Positions 16,776-30,100 of a stretch of DNA of 64,000 nucleotides are shown here, piece by piece. The notes beneath the pieces are model-generated. The model was not told where the DNA came from and ran no database searches. It saw only the letters and a list, made by a program, of their open reading frames with translations. Made by a program: the position numbers and the translations under genes. Origin of the DNA: Siphonodentalium dalli (Eukaryota > Mollusca > Scaphopoda > Gadilida > Siphonodentaliidae); the NCBI GenBank assembly GCA_032622095.1, contig CP136065.1:21066134-21130133 (forward strand), written 5' to 3'. Each line of letters starts with the position of its first letter. The first letter of the stretch is position 1.

Positions 16776-17340
16776 AGGATGGTTCTGCCAATAGCGGAGA
16801 TGGTTATGATGACGACGACTATGATTATGACGACAACGAAGGCAGCGATAATGATGATAATGATTACGAACAGCGAATAGTATGACTACGACGACAACAT
16901 CGATGATGGATGATTATGATGACTACGACGACGACATCGATGATGGATGGTTATGATGATGACTATACGACGATAACGATGATGATGATGATGACTTAAA
17001 CTACGACAGCGATGATGATGGTGACTTCGACGACAACGGCTATTATGATAACTACGACGAAAGCGATGATAATGATGATGATGGTTATGTTGACGAAGAC
17101 GACAACGATGATGATAATGACTACGGCGACGATGTTGACGGTGACTATGACGAAGATAGAGATGGTGGTGGTGGTGATGATGATGATGATGATGATGATG
17201 ATGGTGATGACTACGACGGCAGCGCTGATGACGACGATGACGATTGCGATGGCGATGAAGATGCTTACGGTGATAATGATGACGACGGTGATAATGACAG
17301 CGGCGAGGAAATCGACGACGATGATAGAAGTTTAGTTGTA
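16776..17340. repeat. Degenerate GAT/GAC-rich tract at right edge of satellite
   Basis: Loses the 79-bp core but stays GAT/GAC/GGT-rich, with a pure gatgatgatgatgatgatg run near 17178. Long open frames here (His/Arg-rich on -, Met/Thr-rich on +) are composition artefacts. From 17341 to the exon at 17618 I see no feature apart from the exon's pyrimidine tract. Confidence 0.85.
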
Positions 17341-17617
17341 AATAAATCCGCCTGTCCACTTTTGGTTCTTCAATTCTCACGAACCAAAACAGCAGTAATA
17401 GTTTATGTAAAGTGCATTTTAACTAAATCACTGTTTAATGTGCTATATAAATGGATCGATTAGTATTATTAACCGATTTTCCAACATGAATCCCAAATAT
17501 TGCTGTTTCTGGTTATAAAATGTATGTTGATAATGTAGTCCAGCGCTGTGGGTGCGACACACAACAACCCCTATCGCTGCCTGTGTGATCTGTAATAATT
17601 AGTACACTGTTTTTCAG

Positions 17618-17753
17618 CTACGCCACTTGCCTACATGATGATGCATATGAGGAGAATAAATTGCCGCTTGCTCCTGACCCCGTCGGTGGATACTGGGATA
17701 TGAATGACCAATGCCGTCAAGAATTCGGCAAAGATTTCAGATCGTGTCGAGTG
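17618..17753 (+). CDS. ADAMTS exon 1 of window: end of catalytic domain, start of disintegrin-like domain
   Basis: Follows the acceptor ttttcag; its first base completes a codon begun in an unseen upstream exon. It encodes 45 residues, including [18 protein letters not shown], then [15 protein letters not shown]. The 'CL-x-D ... LP ... Y-x3-QC-x3-FG' pattern marks the end of the ADAMTS catalytic domain and the start of the disintegrin-like domain. It ends in phase 0 at GTG before gtatgt. The preceding catalytic exon is not visible in 16776-17617. Confidence 0.9.
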
Positions 17754-20700
17754 GTATGTTCCCTTTATATTTTTAATTTTCGAGTCACCGATTATTTGTT
17801 ATAGTGCCTTGATATACGGTTTTAATAACAATATATGCTATAAAATATGATTAAAATTCCATAAGGCATCATCATTTGAAAGTCTGTGTCTCAGAAGATG
17901 CCCATAGAGAAATAGAAAACAGCTGAAATCATAAAAAGATTACCCTCGTTTTGGCTCCCACAATGCAACAGAATTCAAACTAAAAATGTATTTTCAATGG
18001 AAGGGGACTAACACATTCTTTAAAATATGGAGTTATGCCCCCTCTAGTGAAAATGATACACTTTGCACAACAAAACCAGATGAAACTTAAGCACAAACAC
18101 TCGTCGGTAACTCAACAAAAACAACATGTTCACAATCTATTACACCGGATATAATAAGTTGATAATACAATGTTTTGGAGCTTCCTCTTTCAAATGGTAT
18201 ATAATATGGCATATATATTTTATGTTATATAATGTGATCTGGGGGTTCGAAAATTAAGTGTATTATCCCATTGAATTATAAACGTTTAAACTGGAACGGT
18301 ATATTATTTATCTGAAGGAATATTCATGAAATATATAAGCAGACGACAGATAATACAGATGCACTGAAATTACTGCAAAAGTGGATTCCTATTGATGGGA
18401 AATGTTCCGATGATAAGATCAACAAACGAACTATATGCATGGTCAACACACGAGCTATATGCATGGTCAACAAACGACCTATATGCATGGTCAACAAACG
18501 ACCTATATGCATGGTCAACAAATGACATATATGCATGGTCAACAAACGACCAATATGAATGGTCAACAAACGATATATATGCATGGTCAACAAACGAACT
18601 ATATGTATGGTCAACAAACGACCTATATGAATGGTCAACAAACGACCTATATGAATGGTCAACAAACGACCTATATGCATGGTCAACAAACAAACTATAT
18701 GTATGGTCAACAAACGACCTATATGCATGGTCAACAAACGACCTATATGCATGGTCAACAAACGACCAATATGCATGGTCAACACACGACCTATATGCAT
18801 GGTCAACAAACGACCAATATGCATGGTCAACAAACGACCTATATGCATGGTCAACAAACGACCTATATACATTTATACACAATTATTGACGCGTGTATTA
18901 TCAATGGAACTACGCGAAATTCCGCGGAAGACTGAAAATAGTTTATTACTGCGATAAGTTCTAAAGAAAAACAAATGATCTCGTTTTATTACGTATTCAG
19001 TTATTTATTAATTGGGTTTCTGTGTGTAATATTTAACAATTGGGTAGGCACTATTCTCTTAGGCGCATGAAGGAAATTTTCCACCAAAATTTTGAGATGC
19101 TTAATTTGCCAACGGAACAGCTGATATTGTTTGCATAAGTTTCGCTACTTCGGCGTCTAAATTCTTTTTTCGATAAACAAATACTTATAGTTTTGCAGAA
19201 TTGCTTACCATAAGCATAACATAAAGAGAACACATACGGTTTCTCGAATAATATATTCCTGAAATATCGCCGCTCGTGAAGATTCGCATATTGCAGGTAT
19301 TATTCGGCAAACCATATGTATTCTCTATGTTCGCATAGTGCTGAATAGAACGCAACATGTTCGGGCTCTAATTAATAGTCCTGCATAATAGTCGTTTGGC
19401 AAATGGTTAACTTGTAACTGGATTCAACATTTAGAAATGAGGCAAAACACATAAGGCTTATATTGAAAAGAATATGTTTCGTGTTAATACCCAAATATAT
19501 CATCCAATTATTGATACAAAACATGGTATATATTGTCTATCTATCAGCAAGTATTTATGGGCAAATTGTGGGAACAGCTATATAATCACATTCATCGTAT
19601 AAGCAGTCTAACAAAATAGAGTTACTCGTTTCTGCGCTTTATGTCTGGGAATATATTGTTAATAGAGACTGGGGATAAATACATCATTACACGGCTTGCT
19701 TAGGGGGCATCGCCTCGGGGGATACGAGCCTCTACCGGGGCATAACACACAGTATCCCCCTCAAAAAGCCGTGTAACTTATATTATGGACAATTATCTGC
19801 TCGTCTACGTGCGGCGACTTTCGTGGCATCGTATGTGGATGTGGAGGGGAATCATGTGATCGCATACATCTCACACGCATAAACTAAGAAAGTCCGCCCA
19901 AATTATTCACGAGTGGGCTAAAACCATGCCTCGTGTTCCCCATTTATCGTTTCTTTTACGAATGGAAGATAACCAAATGCACAAAAACGCAATAAGAACG
20001 CGACTGTATATACCTCGGCGTGTCATTTTTATGCGAAGTTTTTGATGCGTCCGAACCTGAACCAAATTTGTCCGAACCTGAACGAAAATTGTGTCTGAAC
20101 CTGAACAAAATCATCGCGAATGTTGCAAATCCGAACCTGAACATTTTGAAATTTTCAAAGGTCGTTTTTCGGAGTTAGACAATAAAAATATAGCCGGTTT
20201 TGCATTCCGAAGATGTGTGGTGACCTAATCTACCCACAACAATACATAAATTTGCGGATGCATGAGCCCAGGGCCAGAAAAATACGAAAAAGCGAACATT
20301 TCGCCGCCTCGATAAAATTTCGAAAAATTATGACGACTTGACACGCCAAATACAAGAATTCACATGCCTGTCATGCGAAAGGCGTGTTACGTATGTGTTG
20401 GGCATACAAATTCCTACATAACTGTGTCAAGGTGTATCACCGAAAGATGTCGTTGATTGCTGCTTGGAGACAATCAATACACTTACCGTTTATCTGCTTT
20501 AGTGGGCGCCGCCATATTGGAATGTCCGAACCTAAACGGGTATCCGACGATGGTTATATAATATAATAGAAATACACAAGAACCAATTTACCAGATAAGA
20601 TTTATAATCTAATTCAAATATTTAAATATTTATCATAATCATTTCTGAGTATAGTCGAAAATACTATATTATAATCACGAAAGACAAATTTAAAATGGCA

Positions 20701-23700
20701 AGCCCGATTTGAAATTCTGAAACATGTAGATCCACTGATATTATAAGTTATAACCACAGTCCCCTGGGGGAATTACTAAAATACCAATGTAGACTACACC
20801 AGTGTAGTCTGTATTGGTATTTTAGTAATTTTCCCCAGGGGCCTGTGGTTATAACCACACCATAGTAAATTCTGCATCACTAAGACCTAGGTTGTATACC
20901 GTAAGATGACTTCTTGCATATGACTAAACATAATTGTGTTGTATATCGATGTTGTGCTTATAAATGTATACATGTATAATCGTTTTCCATTGTAAGCAAG
21001 AACCGATTTGAATGATAATTTGTTGATATATAAATAGGTAACTCTGTGACACTCGTTTCCTGATATAGTTTCAGAGTGATCCATGTAAAATGTTGTGGTG
21101 CAGCAACAGTAAGAACCCCTTGATGTGTCGTACAAAGTGGGGAGCACCCCTCCCCGGAACAAAGTGTTCACAGCGAAAAGACGTAAGTACATACAATCAT
21201 TTGGCCCTCCGGGTGTATAATCAGCTACTGTTTCTTGGTATTCAACGGACGCATTGAGGTTTTATTTATAGAACTGGGATTTTTGGGACGCATTAAAAGT
21301 TGTAGTGCGACCCCGAGGCCGGTAAAAGGTATAGCTGGGAATTTCATTTTTGTTTATTGTCGTTTACATTATTATTTCATGCAGCGGGCGTCTCTCTCGA
21401 CATGCTTGATTGACCCATGGTTTGTTATTTGAATGCCAAGAAGTGCGAGCCGATTAATTCTAACTGGAATTCGCGTGTTTCACCATTAGCGCGCTGCGCG
21501 TTATGTGTTTCTATTGTTCTTTAACCTTCTTTGTTGCATTGTTATTTGAACATCTTTCGTTTATTTGCTCGTGGCATAAATCGGAATGCTATTTAGCTAC
21601 TATTATACTGCACGGGGATTTGACGATTGTATAAGAAATTTAATTCGAACATGAATCCTACTGTGTGTGTTTATATCGGTGTTTAACATGCTATATAATA
21701 CCGTTTAATGAACTTTTTCATTTAGTTATACGCGACAAATATCGGCATGTTATATTCCTTCGTGCTGTTTGTAAATATTTCATTTCTTTGTATGCGGAAT
21801 ATATCGGAGCTATGAATATAGAGATGGTATTAAGAAAATTTCCAGCACTAATCCTTCACATTGGTTATTTAACATACTATGTGGCCTAATTATAAACATC
21901 CTTTTTATTTATGTGTACCGATGATATATCAGAATGCTATATGAATTGAAGAATGTTCAGAAATTACGTCCCCTCCCCCTTCCTGTGACCAATTTTTAAT
22001 TGATCCTCATCGGGAGGGGGCATATTATAATTAGTCCTCATTGGACCATATTTTAATTGACCCTCATGGGACTATATTCTATTTCACCCCAGCGGGACCA
22101 TAGTTTAATAAACACTGATGACACCATATTTAAATGTTAGTTAACCCTCATAATGGGACCATATATTTATTCTTTAATTAAGTCACGTTACCATATTTTA
22201 ATTGACCTTAATGGAACCATATTTCAATTACCCCCCCCCCCCCCATATGTATATATTTTTATTAACCCTCATGGGACGATATTTTAATTAACAATCAAGG
22301 TACAATTTTAATTAACCATAATGGGACCATATTTGTTATTAACCCTCATTGGACGATATATTAATTAACCCTCATGGGATCATATTTTATTTAACCGTGA
22401 TGTGACCATATTTTAATTTACCCTCATCGGACCATATTTCAATTAGCCCTCTCTGGGTGTGACCATATTTTAATTTACCCTCATGGAACCATACATGTAT
22501 TTTAATTAATCCTTATCAGGAGTACATTACCTGACGCCATTATTAGATCAGCATTACGCCCTCCTAGTATATCTGACCCTGTTGCAGGAGGTGGTGGACT
22601 AAATTTGATTAAAACATACTCGGTATTTGCGTAATTGGATACTAAATGTGATTAGAAACGTGCTCGGTGTTTGCGTGCTTGAACCATGTTACGAAGATTT
22701 TTCTGCATTATTATTCTGCATGCTATTTCACGCGCGATTCAGACCACTATTTCAAATGAAATCAGAAAAAAAAATATCACATATAATCAACTACATAGGC
22801 ATTACCTATATACAGATTTTTCACAATCACCACATTAAAGTTGTTATAGTGTATATATGGGTAATATAAATAATATGATCTTGAGGGCGTTACCATTTCT
22901 GACTATGGTTTTCTTGTATAAGTATGTATTTTAACCTATCGCCAGTGCATGGACACATAGGGAGACGGGGGTTTCTGACGAAGCTTGGGTGGTGCGATAT
23001 ATGTATATGAAGCATTTATATTAGATATGATACGGGGTTTTTAATAAGTTTAACAAATGACCATATATATATAGTCTTTTTTTTAAAATTATTATCTAAA
23101 CATTCCCCTCAATAAATATGACTCATTTTGCACTTATATATATCTGCCGTCTGCTGTTATCACCTTAACATCCTTCCACATGAATAATGGACCATTCCAG
23201 TGTATACTTTCATAACTGAACGGAAGAATCCATTTTGTATAGAAAGGGTTAAACCCATGTCTGATCCGTAGCACAATGGACACTCATGGTTTGCTATATT
23301 TTTCTTTCCGTCTGTTTCGCAGTGGTATTGCTATGACGGGGAATGTGAATACCGGGGTCAGCAGATTCCCATGAATGGAGAGTGGGCATCGTGGACAAAT
23401 TGGTCAACGTGCTCCAAGAACTGCGGCATCGGAATCAATACCAGAAGCAGGAAATGTGCCAACCCCGAGTGAGTGTATTTCCGCTGACTGGTTAAAAATG
23501 GACATTTCCACAGCCGTCAATCAAATATTTTTTTGCAGATATGTTCCAATCAGCGACTGAGCCGGACGCTTGCTACAATGACAATGCACCCTATATTCAA
23601 AAAAAAAATTTGTTGTCAAATCATAATGTACTGAAATATCTATTCGCACCATGTTGGAAATTACACTGTATTTCATTTTGCGTGCCAATCAAGCCTTGAA

Positions 23701-26700
23701 ATAGGGTGTCTGCCATTTGCAGAATGAGGTCCCCAGAGGGTGAATTTTGTGATGCTAGCCCACTATGCGGGGTAGCATCACTAAATTCACCCTCTGGTGA
23801 CCTCATTCTGCAAATGACAGACACACTATTTCAAGGCTTGGTGACACTTAGGCCTAAACAAATAATACATTTGTTTTCGCTAACGAGCTAAACAAAATTA
23901 GGGTAGGTAGGTAGGCTTAACTCTTTTTTTGTTAACTTTTGTTTCTTTCAGTAATCTTTAAAAATAACTGTATAATACTTGTCAATAACCCAAACTATGC
24001 ACTTCTTAGCCCCAATCAGGTTAACCCAGATGACAGAGGAACTAGAAACTCCAATTCAATCTTACATATTCTTTAATATTTACATATATACTAGTCTATA
24101 TACTAAGATAGTCTTTGATAATCCTAATATTTCCTATATGGTCTGGCGACAACTGGAGTCAGTCCAGCACCACTGCACTGTACACATATTGGAGTGACCG
24201 TCTTGTACCGATCTCTTAAGGATGGCTTCACAACACCACCTTCTCCGCATTCAGTGAAGGATCTGGGTATTTTTTGGGCACACCTGTTTTTGGGCAATGA
24301 TATGCCGAAGGCATAACCTGAAGGCCTGATCGGAGGAATGTTTGGGAAGGGTGACCCCCTGATGATGGTGGGGGTTCTTCCCCTGGAAAAATTTTGAAAA
24401 TCCATTGCATTTAGATCTAATCTAAGGCTCTTTGAGTCAGTATTTTGAATTTTACAGAGAGGTCAATTTTATCAAGTTTCTCAAGCATAACTTTGGAACT
24501 TTTTATATATGTATGGATTGGAAATGCTTATAAGTTATTGTCAGATATCTTTTGGTTCTATGGATTATACTTATCGGAAGCCTTATCCTGCTTGAAATTA
24601 GACTTGCCATCATCACTCTAATTCATAAATAGGCTATTTTATAAAATTCAAGTGAGACACATACCGTATCTAATATACTACATGTACATGTAATACAGAA
24701 ATCCTACATGTACATGTAGTACAGAAACAATGTACATGTATTAAGTTAGTAATGACTATATATGGTACTAATCTCTATGTTAATTTTTCATTTGGTATTA
24801 TGAGATCCCACTTGATAACCAGGTTGATTTGATCAAATTGTTAATGTTCCTGTGCTGTAATTGATTGAATTACTGAAGTCTGAACACTGAATGATAACAT
24901 ACCGTACCTGAACTCAAATTATTTGAAGTTTTCACAGATGAAAGCTAGATAAAGCCAAACATACTTTACAGTATGATTCCAACTGTTAAACTTAAATCTT
25001 TTTGTAAACTTAAATTTCTTATGTCAATATATATAAATATATAAATGTTTTGCATCTTGTTATGATATGAATTGGGACCTAAATTTAAAAAAAAAAAATT
25101 TAAATAAAACATTTATTTTTTGTTTTTTTGCAATGGCAATAAAAAGTTTAGGGTCGGCGGTTTAAAATAGGGTCGGTCGGGTTAGCGGAAACAAACGTAT
25201 TTTTTCACAATTAAAGATACGGGCGGCGGTGGGTATGCTGTTAAAATATTCACCTCCGCCAAAAACCGCCATAAACAGAAAGAATAGTAAAATATAGTCA
25301 GACTTTGTTCTTATACCAATCAGAAATATGGCATAAACAGTATGATATTGTCAAATGTTTTTCCTTTGTTATGTAAACAAAATCAAAAAACGTTACATAA
25401 CCTGGCTTTTGTTTAGATCCGGATCGATATGGTAAACATAAAGAGCGTTATTTGTTACTGTTTGCCTGATATGGAAATAATAAAGAGCGTTTATACCATT
25501 TGTGTGTGATTAACCAATAGAATTGCGCCACATGTGTTATGTAAACAGAAGCAAAACTTCAGTAACGCGAGAATGTTCTTGTTTACGTACACCATCGTAC
25601 GTCTTGACGACAATATACTATTTACGCGCTGATTATGTTTGGCATGTGAACAAAACTATATATATTTAATATTCCTTCCGTTAATGGCGATTTGAACAAA
25701 TATGAATATTTCTGCAACGAACGCCGCCCGTGCCTTTAAAGTCGAAAAGAATGTATGTTCTCCGGTGTATTATAGCATAAGCACAAGCGCTGCTAAACTA
25801 ATTAAACTATTTCTACAAACGCATCGTCTCGTGGCAACCGTAAGCTCCTCCCACAGGGCCCGGTTTACAGTTTTTTAGATGTTCCGTTGACAACCGCCAC
25901 GAACAAGGTACAGGCTCGGGGACGCTGGAATTGAGAAAGTGCAAGGGTGCCAATTCTGCAGTATGCCGGAAGCCCATGCAACATTGGCATCCACTGTATG
26001 GTTGTTTGATTGTGAGGTAATGGTGAAGGTATCTGAAGCCAGTTTTGAAGTTCGTAGAACAAAATTTGTTGAACAATGGAAGAACACGATTGAGTCATCA
26101 GATCGCGGAAAGATTTATGGGCTAGCTGTTTAAAAAAAAATTGGAATGGAAGCATATATGACTATTACAACAAACAGTTTGATAACATATATTGTTAAGA
26201 TGCGCACTGCTAATCATAGACTGCATATTGAAAGGGCAATTGGTGGGGTAAAGCTAAAAAGAAAAAACAGGAAAAATAAGAATACAAATATCTGCGAGAA
26301 ATGCAAGACGGCGATAGGCGACGAATTGCACTTTACACTAGAATGCACGAATTCACATATTTAAGACGAAAATATTTGCCAGAAACTTACCATACGAAAC
26401 CAACTTAAACTAAATTAGTGAGATTACTCACGAGTGCTGACCGAAATGTTCTAAAGCAGTTTTCAATCTTTGTGAAGTTGGGTTGTAAGATTATCGATAG
26501 GAACTAACTAATTGACAGCGGCAATTTATAACTATATCTGCTTACGACGGTAGCGGTGGTGACATATATTACGACAGATGTAGCGATGATGATTGATGAC
26601 AACGAAGATGATTGCGACGATGATAGTGAAAACTATCTTTATGATGAAGACACCACGACGTTTAGACGCTGATGACGACGAGGATAATGATGACGAGGCC

Positions 26701-27072
26701 GAGGTATGGATCATGAAGATAACTGTGGTGGTGGTAATGATGATAATGTTTCGAATGGCAATGATGATGATGATGCGATGATTATGATAACAATGCCGAT
26801 GATGACGATGATGATGTTGATGATGATGCCGAAAATGACTATGATGGCGAAGATGATTAGTATGGCGATGATGTCTGATGGCGATGATCACGATGATGGT
26901 GATGATGCTGGCGACGAGGATGATTATGATGATACTCATGATGGCGATGATGATAACGATGACGACGATGGTGATGACGACGACGACGATGATGATTTTG
27001 ATGATCATGCTAACGATGATGATGACGATGATTATGACGATGATTACCATGATGATGATTACGATGATGATG

Positions 27073-27104
<32 letters not shown>

Positions 27105-30100
27105 GATGACGGTGGTTGTGGCGACGACGATGATGATTGCGACGACGATGTTGACGATGATGATGACGATAATGACGATGGCGATGATGATGATGATAAT
27201 GGTGATGATAATGGTGGTGATGATTATGCTGATAGTGCAACTATACACTTCTGCCATATGAAAATGGCAAGCCAGTCAACAGTGGCCCCCTTTTGTAAAT
27301 ATATGTTAATAAGTACTCTGCATTCGCCACTTAATTGTGGCGTTGAATTAAATAAAATAATCAATCGAGACGACCTCAAAACACATATCCATTATCCATA
27401 TAAACCCAATATCTTCAACAAACCAGCATTTACTGATCTTTACTGTTAGAAAGAAATTTCATCTCCATATAAGGAAAAAATCGCAGATATATCCAACAGG
27501 CAGGTTATCTTTTCCCACCCAGGTAATCTACAACAAATGCAATGTTCACACAACGAAAAAACTAAAACATGTTTGGTTGCTGGTCTTCATCAATTGCTTT
27601 GAATAGCGAAAATTAAGATGAATGGAACGTCATAAGAGCGAACCATCTGAAGAACTCTTTGTCTTATTGATTTCTAGGCCGCGATATGGAGGAGAATTCT
27701 GCAAAGGATCAGATTCGGACATAGACGTGTGCAGAGCTGATGTGAGTATCATATTTCGATAAGTTGGCATATTTTTCATGATTATAATGAATTTTTAAAA
27801 GTGAATCTGACTCATTCAAATTGGTACGGAAGGGATGAACACTTTGTTATATATACATGTAATTAGGTATCTCCATTTTCTTATTAGTGGCGTAAACAGT
27901 TTACTAGCAGTGAATATTGCAAAAACACAAAATATGATGGCTTTGCAATGGAGGCAGTCGAAGTAGGCTGCTGTGCCTGTCAAAGAGACATAGCATCAAT
28001 TGGTTGCTATGGCAGTTCATAGCTATATGCAGTCAAAGTCAAGGTCAAGATCATTTGTTTAGTCGATTGGTAAGATAAGAAACAATGTAGGTATGTCTGG
28101 TAAGAGCTATTATATATGTTATATCGACAGGGAATAAAACAATATTATTTTGTTATTAATGAAAAACATAAAAATCTTAAATAAAATGGTAAAATGAGAA
28201 TATCCAAAACATGTTCTTCTCAGAGTTCTGAGCTGAAACAGGTCCATAAAGTGATACGCTATTCCCGAAATGAGTGTATAGTATGCCATTGTTCTCAAAT
28301 AAACTCAATGTGAATTAATATAGAGAAGATGGCTGCATAATATATATTAATCTTTCCCCATGCAGGACTGTGCCAACTTTCATGACTGGAGAGAGTACCA
28401 ATGTAATGTACTCGATATGACCCACACCAGGACCAGGACCAGGACGGGACCTCACATGTGGATGCCCTACCAACTAGATACAAATAATGGTGAGTGTAAT
28501 GTACTTGATGTGACGCACACGTGACCAGGACGGGACCTCACATTGGATGCCTTATCAACTAGATACAAATAATGGTGAGTATAATGTACTTGATGTGACG
28601 CACACGTGACCAGGACGGGACCTCACATTGGATGCCCTACCAACTAGATACAAATAATGGTAAGTGTAATGTACTTGATGTGACGCACACGTGACCAGGA
28701 CGGGACCTCACATTGGATGCCTTATCAGCTAGATACAAATAACGGTGAGTGTAATGTACTTGATGTGACGCACACGTGACCAGGACGGGACCTCACATTG
28801 GATGCCCTACCAACTAGATACAAATAATGGTAAGTGTAATGTACTCGAAGTGACGCACACGTGACCAGGACGGGACCTCACATTGGATGCCCTACCAACT
28901 AGATACAAATAACGGTGAGTATAATGTACTTGATGTGACGCACACGTGACCAGGACGGGACCTCACATTGGATGCCCTACCAACTAGATACAAATAATGG
29001 TAAGTGTAATGTACTTGATGTGACGCACACGTGACCAGGACGGGACCTCACATTGGATGCCTTATCAGCTAGATACAAATAACGGTGAGTGTAATGTACT
29101 TGATGTGACGCACACGTGACCAGGACGGGACCTCACATTGGATGCCCTACCAACTAGATACAAATAATGGTAAGTGTAATGTACTCGAAGTGACGCACAC
29201 GTGACCAGGACGGGACCTCACATTGGATGCCCTACCAACTAGATACAAATAATGGTGAGTCGAAGGGACTATATCCTCCTGATAACAGGACATGTATATG
29301 ATCATGAAACTCCCTTTTTATGACATTAATATCTATATATTATGATGCAGCTATCTCTATATTAAAGGCCACTTAATTTTAGATTCACCGATTATGTTTT
29401 ATGTGCCTTGATATACGGTTTTAATAACAATCTATGCCATAAAATATGATTAAAATACTATAATTATAACACGCCAATCAGCCCTCGCGACCAATGGAAG
29501 TTATATAATGAGGTCCGGTGACCGACCTTTATTTACTGTAAAGATCTTCAAGTCGTCGCCTGTTCTATGCATTGTATTCGCGGCGCACACCTTGATTGAC
29601 CAATTATGCACTCCTGTTCATTCAAACAAATTATTTTTCCGCCGAGGTGAGCATTACTAATAGGCCTATGGGCTGTGATACCATGTTTTGTCACAAGCAA
29701 ATGCAGGGACGTAGCGACATGGACGTCATGGACGATACGTCATGCCAAAGATATAAACGTTAATAGTTAGATAATTAATTAAAGTAATACCGAGTATATA
29801 TACACCAAACTTAAACCTCAGATCGGGGAGGTGGTATTTGGATGAGTTGCATGGGCGTTTGCTTTGTCGGCGATATCCTGCAGTTACTGTCCTGAACAGT
29901 GGCAAATTTACTAGCCCCACCCCCCCCCCCCCCCCCCAACACAAGAAACACATGTAATCTACGACAAACCGTTTTACAGCGCAGACAGCAGCTAAAAGAT
30001 ACAGTAAATAAAGGTCGGTAACCGGACCCCATTGAATAACTTACAGTGGTCGAAAGTGCTGTTTGTGATATAAATCCGTCTTGGAATGTATGGAATAAAT

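Noticed and set aside
16886-17380. His/Arg-rich 164-residue frame on the minus strand
   Set aside because: Composition artefact of the degenerate GAT/GAC tract next to the satellite.
18324-18957. Five overlapping 100-180 residue repetitive frames
   Set aside because: All are readings of the 24-bp minisatellite, on both strands; no conserved domain or gene signals.
20747-20856. Pre-miRNA
   Set aside because: Stem is too long and perfect, and the element looks like a fold-back MITE; no evidence of processing can be seen from sequence.
26706-27449. Asp-rich 247-residue open frame and the opposing Ile/Val-rich frame
   Set aside because: Both arise from a (GAT/GAC)n tract; no start context, splice pattern or domain, and the 3' part past 27240 has no recognisable protein.
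28405-29254. CRISPR-like or regularly spaced array
   Set aside because: Units are contiguous without variable spacers, and the first unit is part of an exon; same reasoning for the 68-bp, 54-bp and 24-bp arrays.
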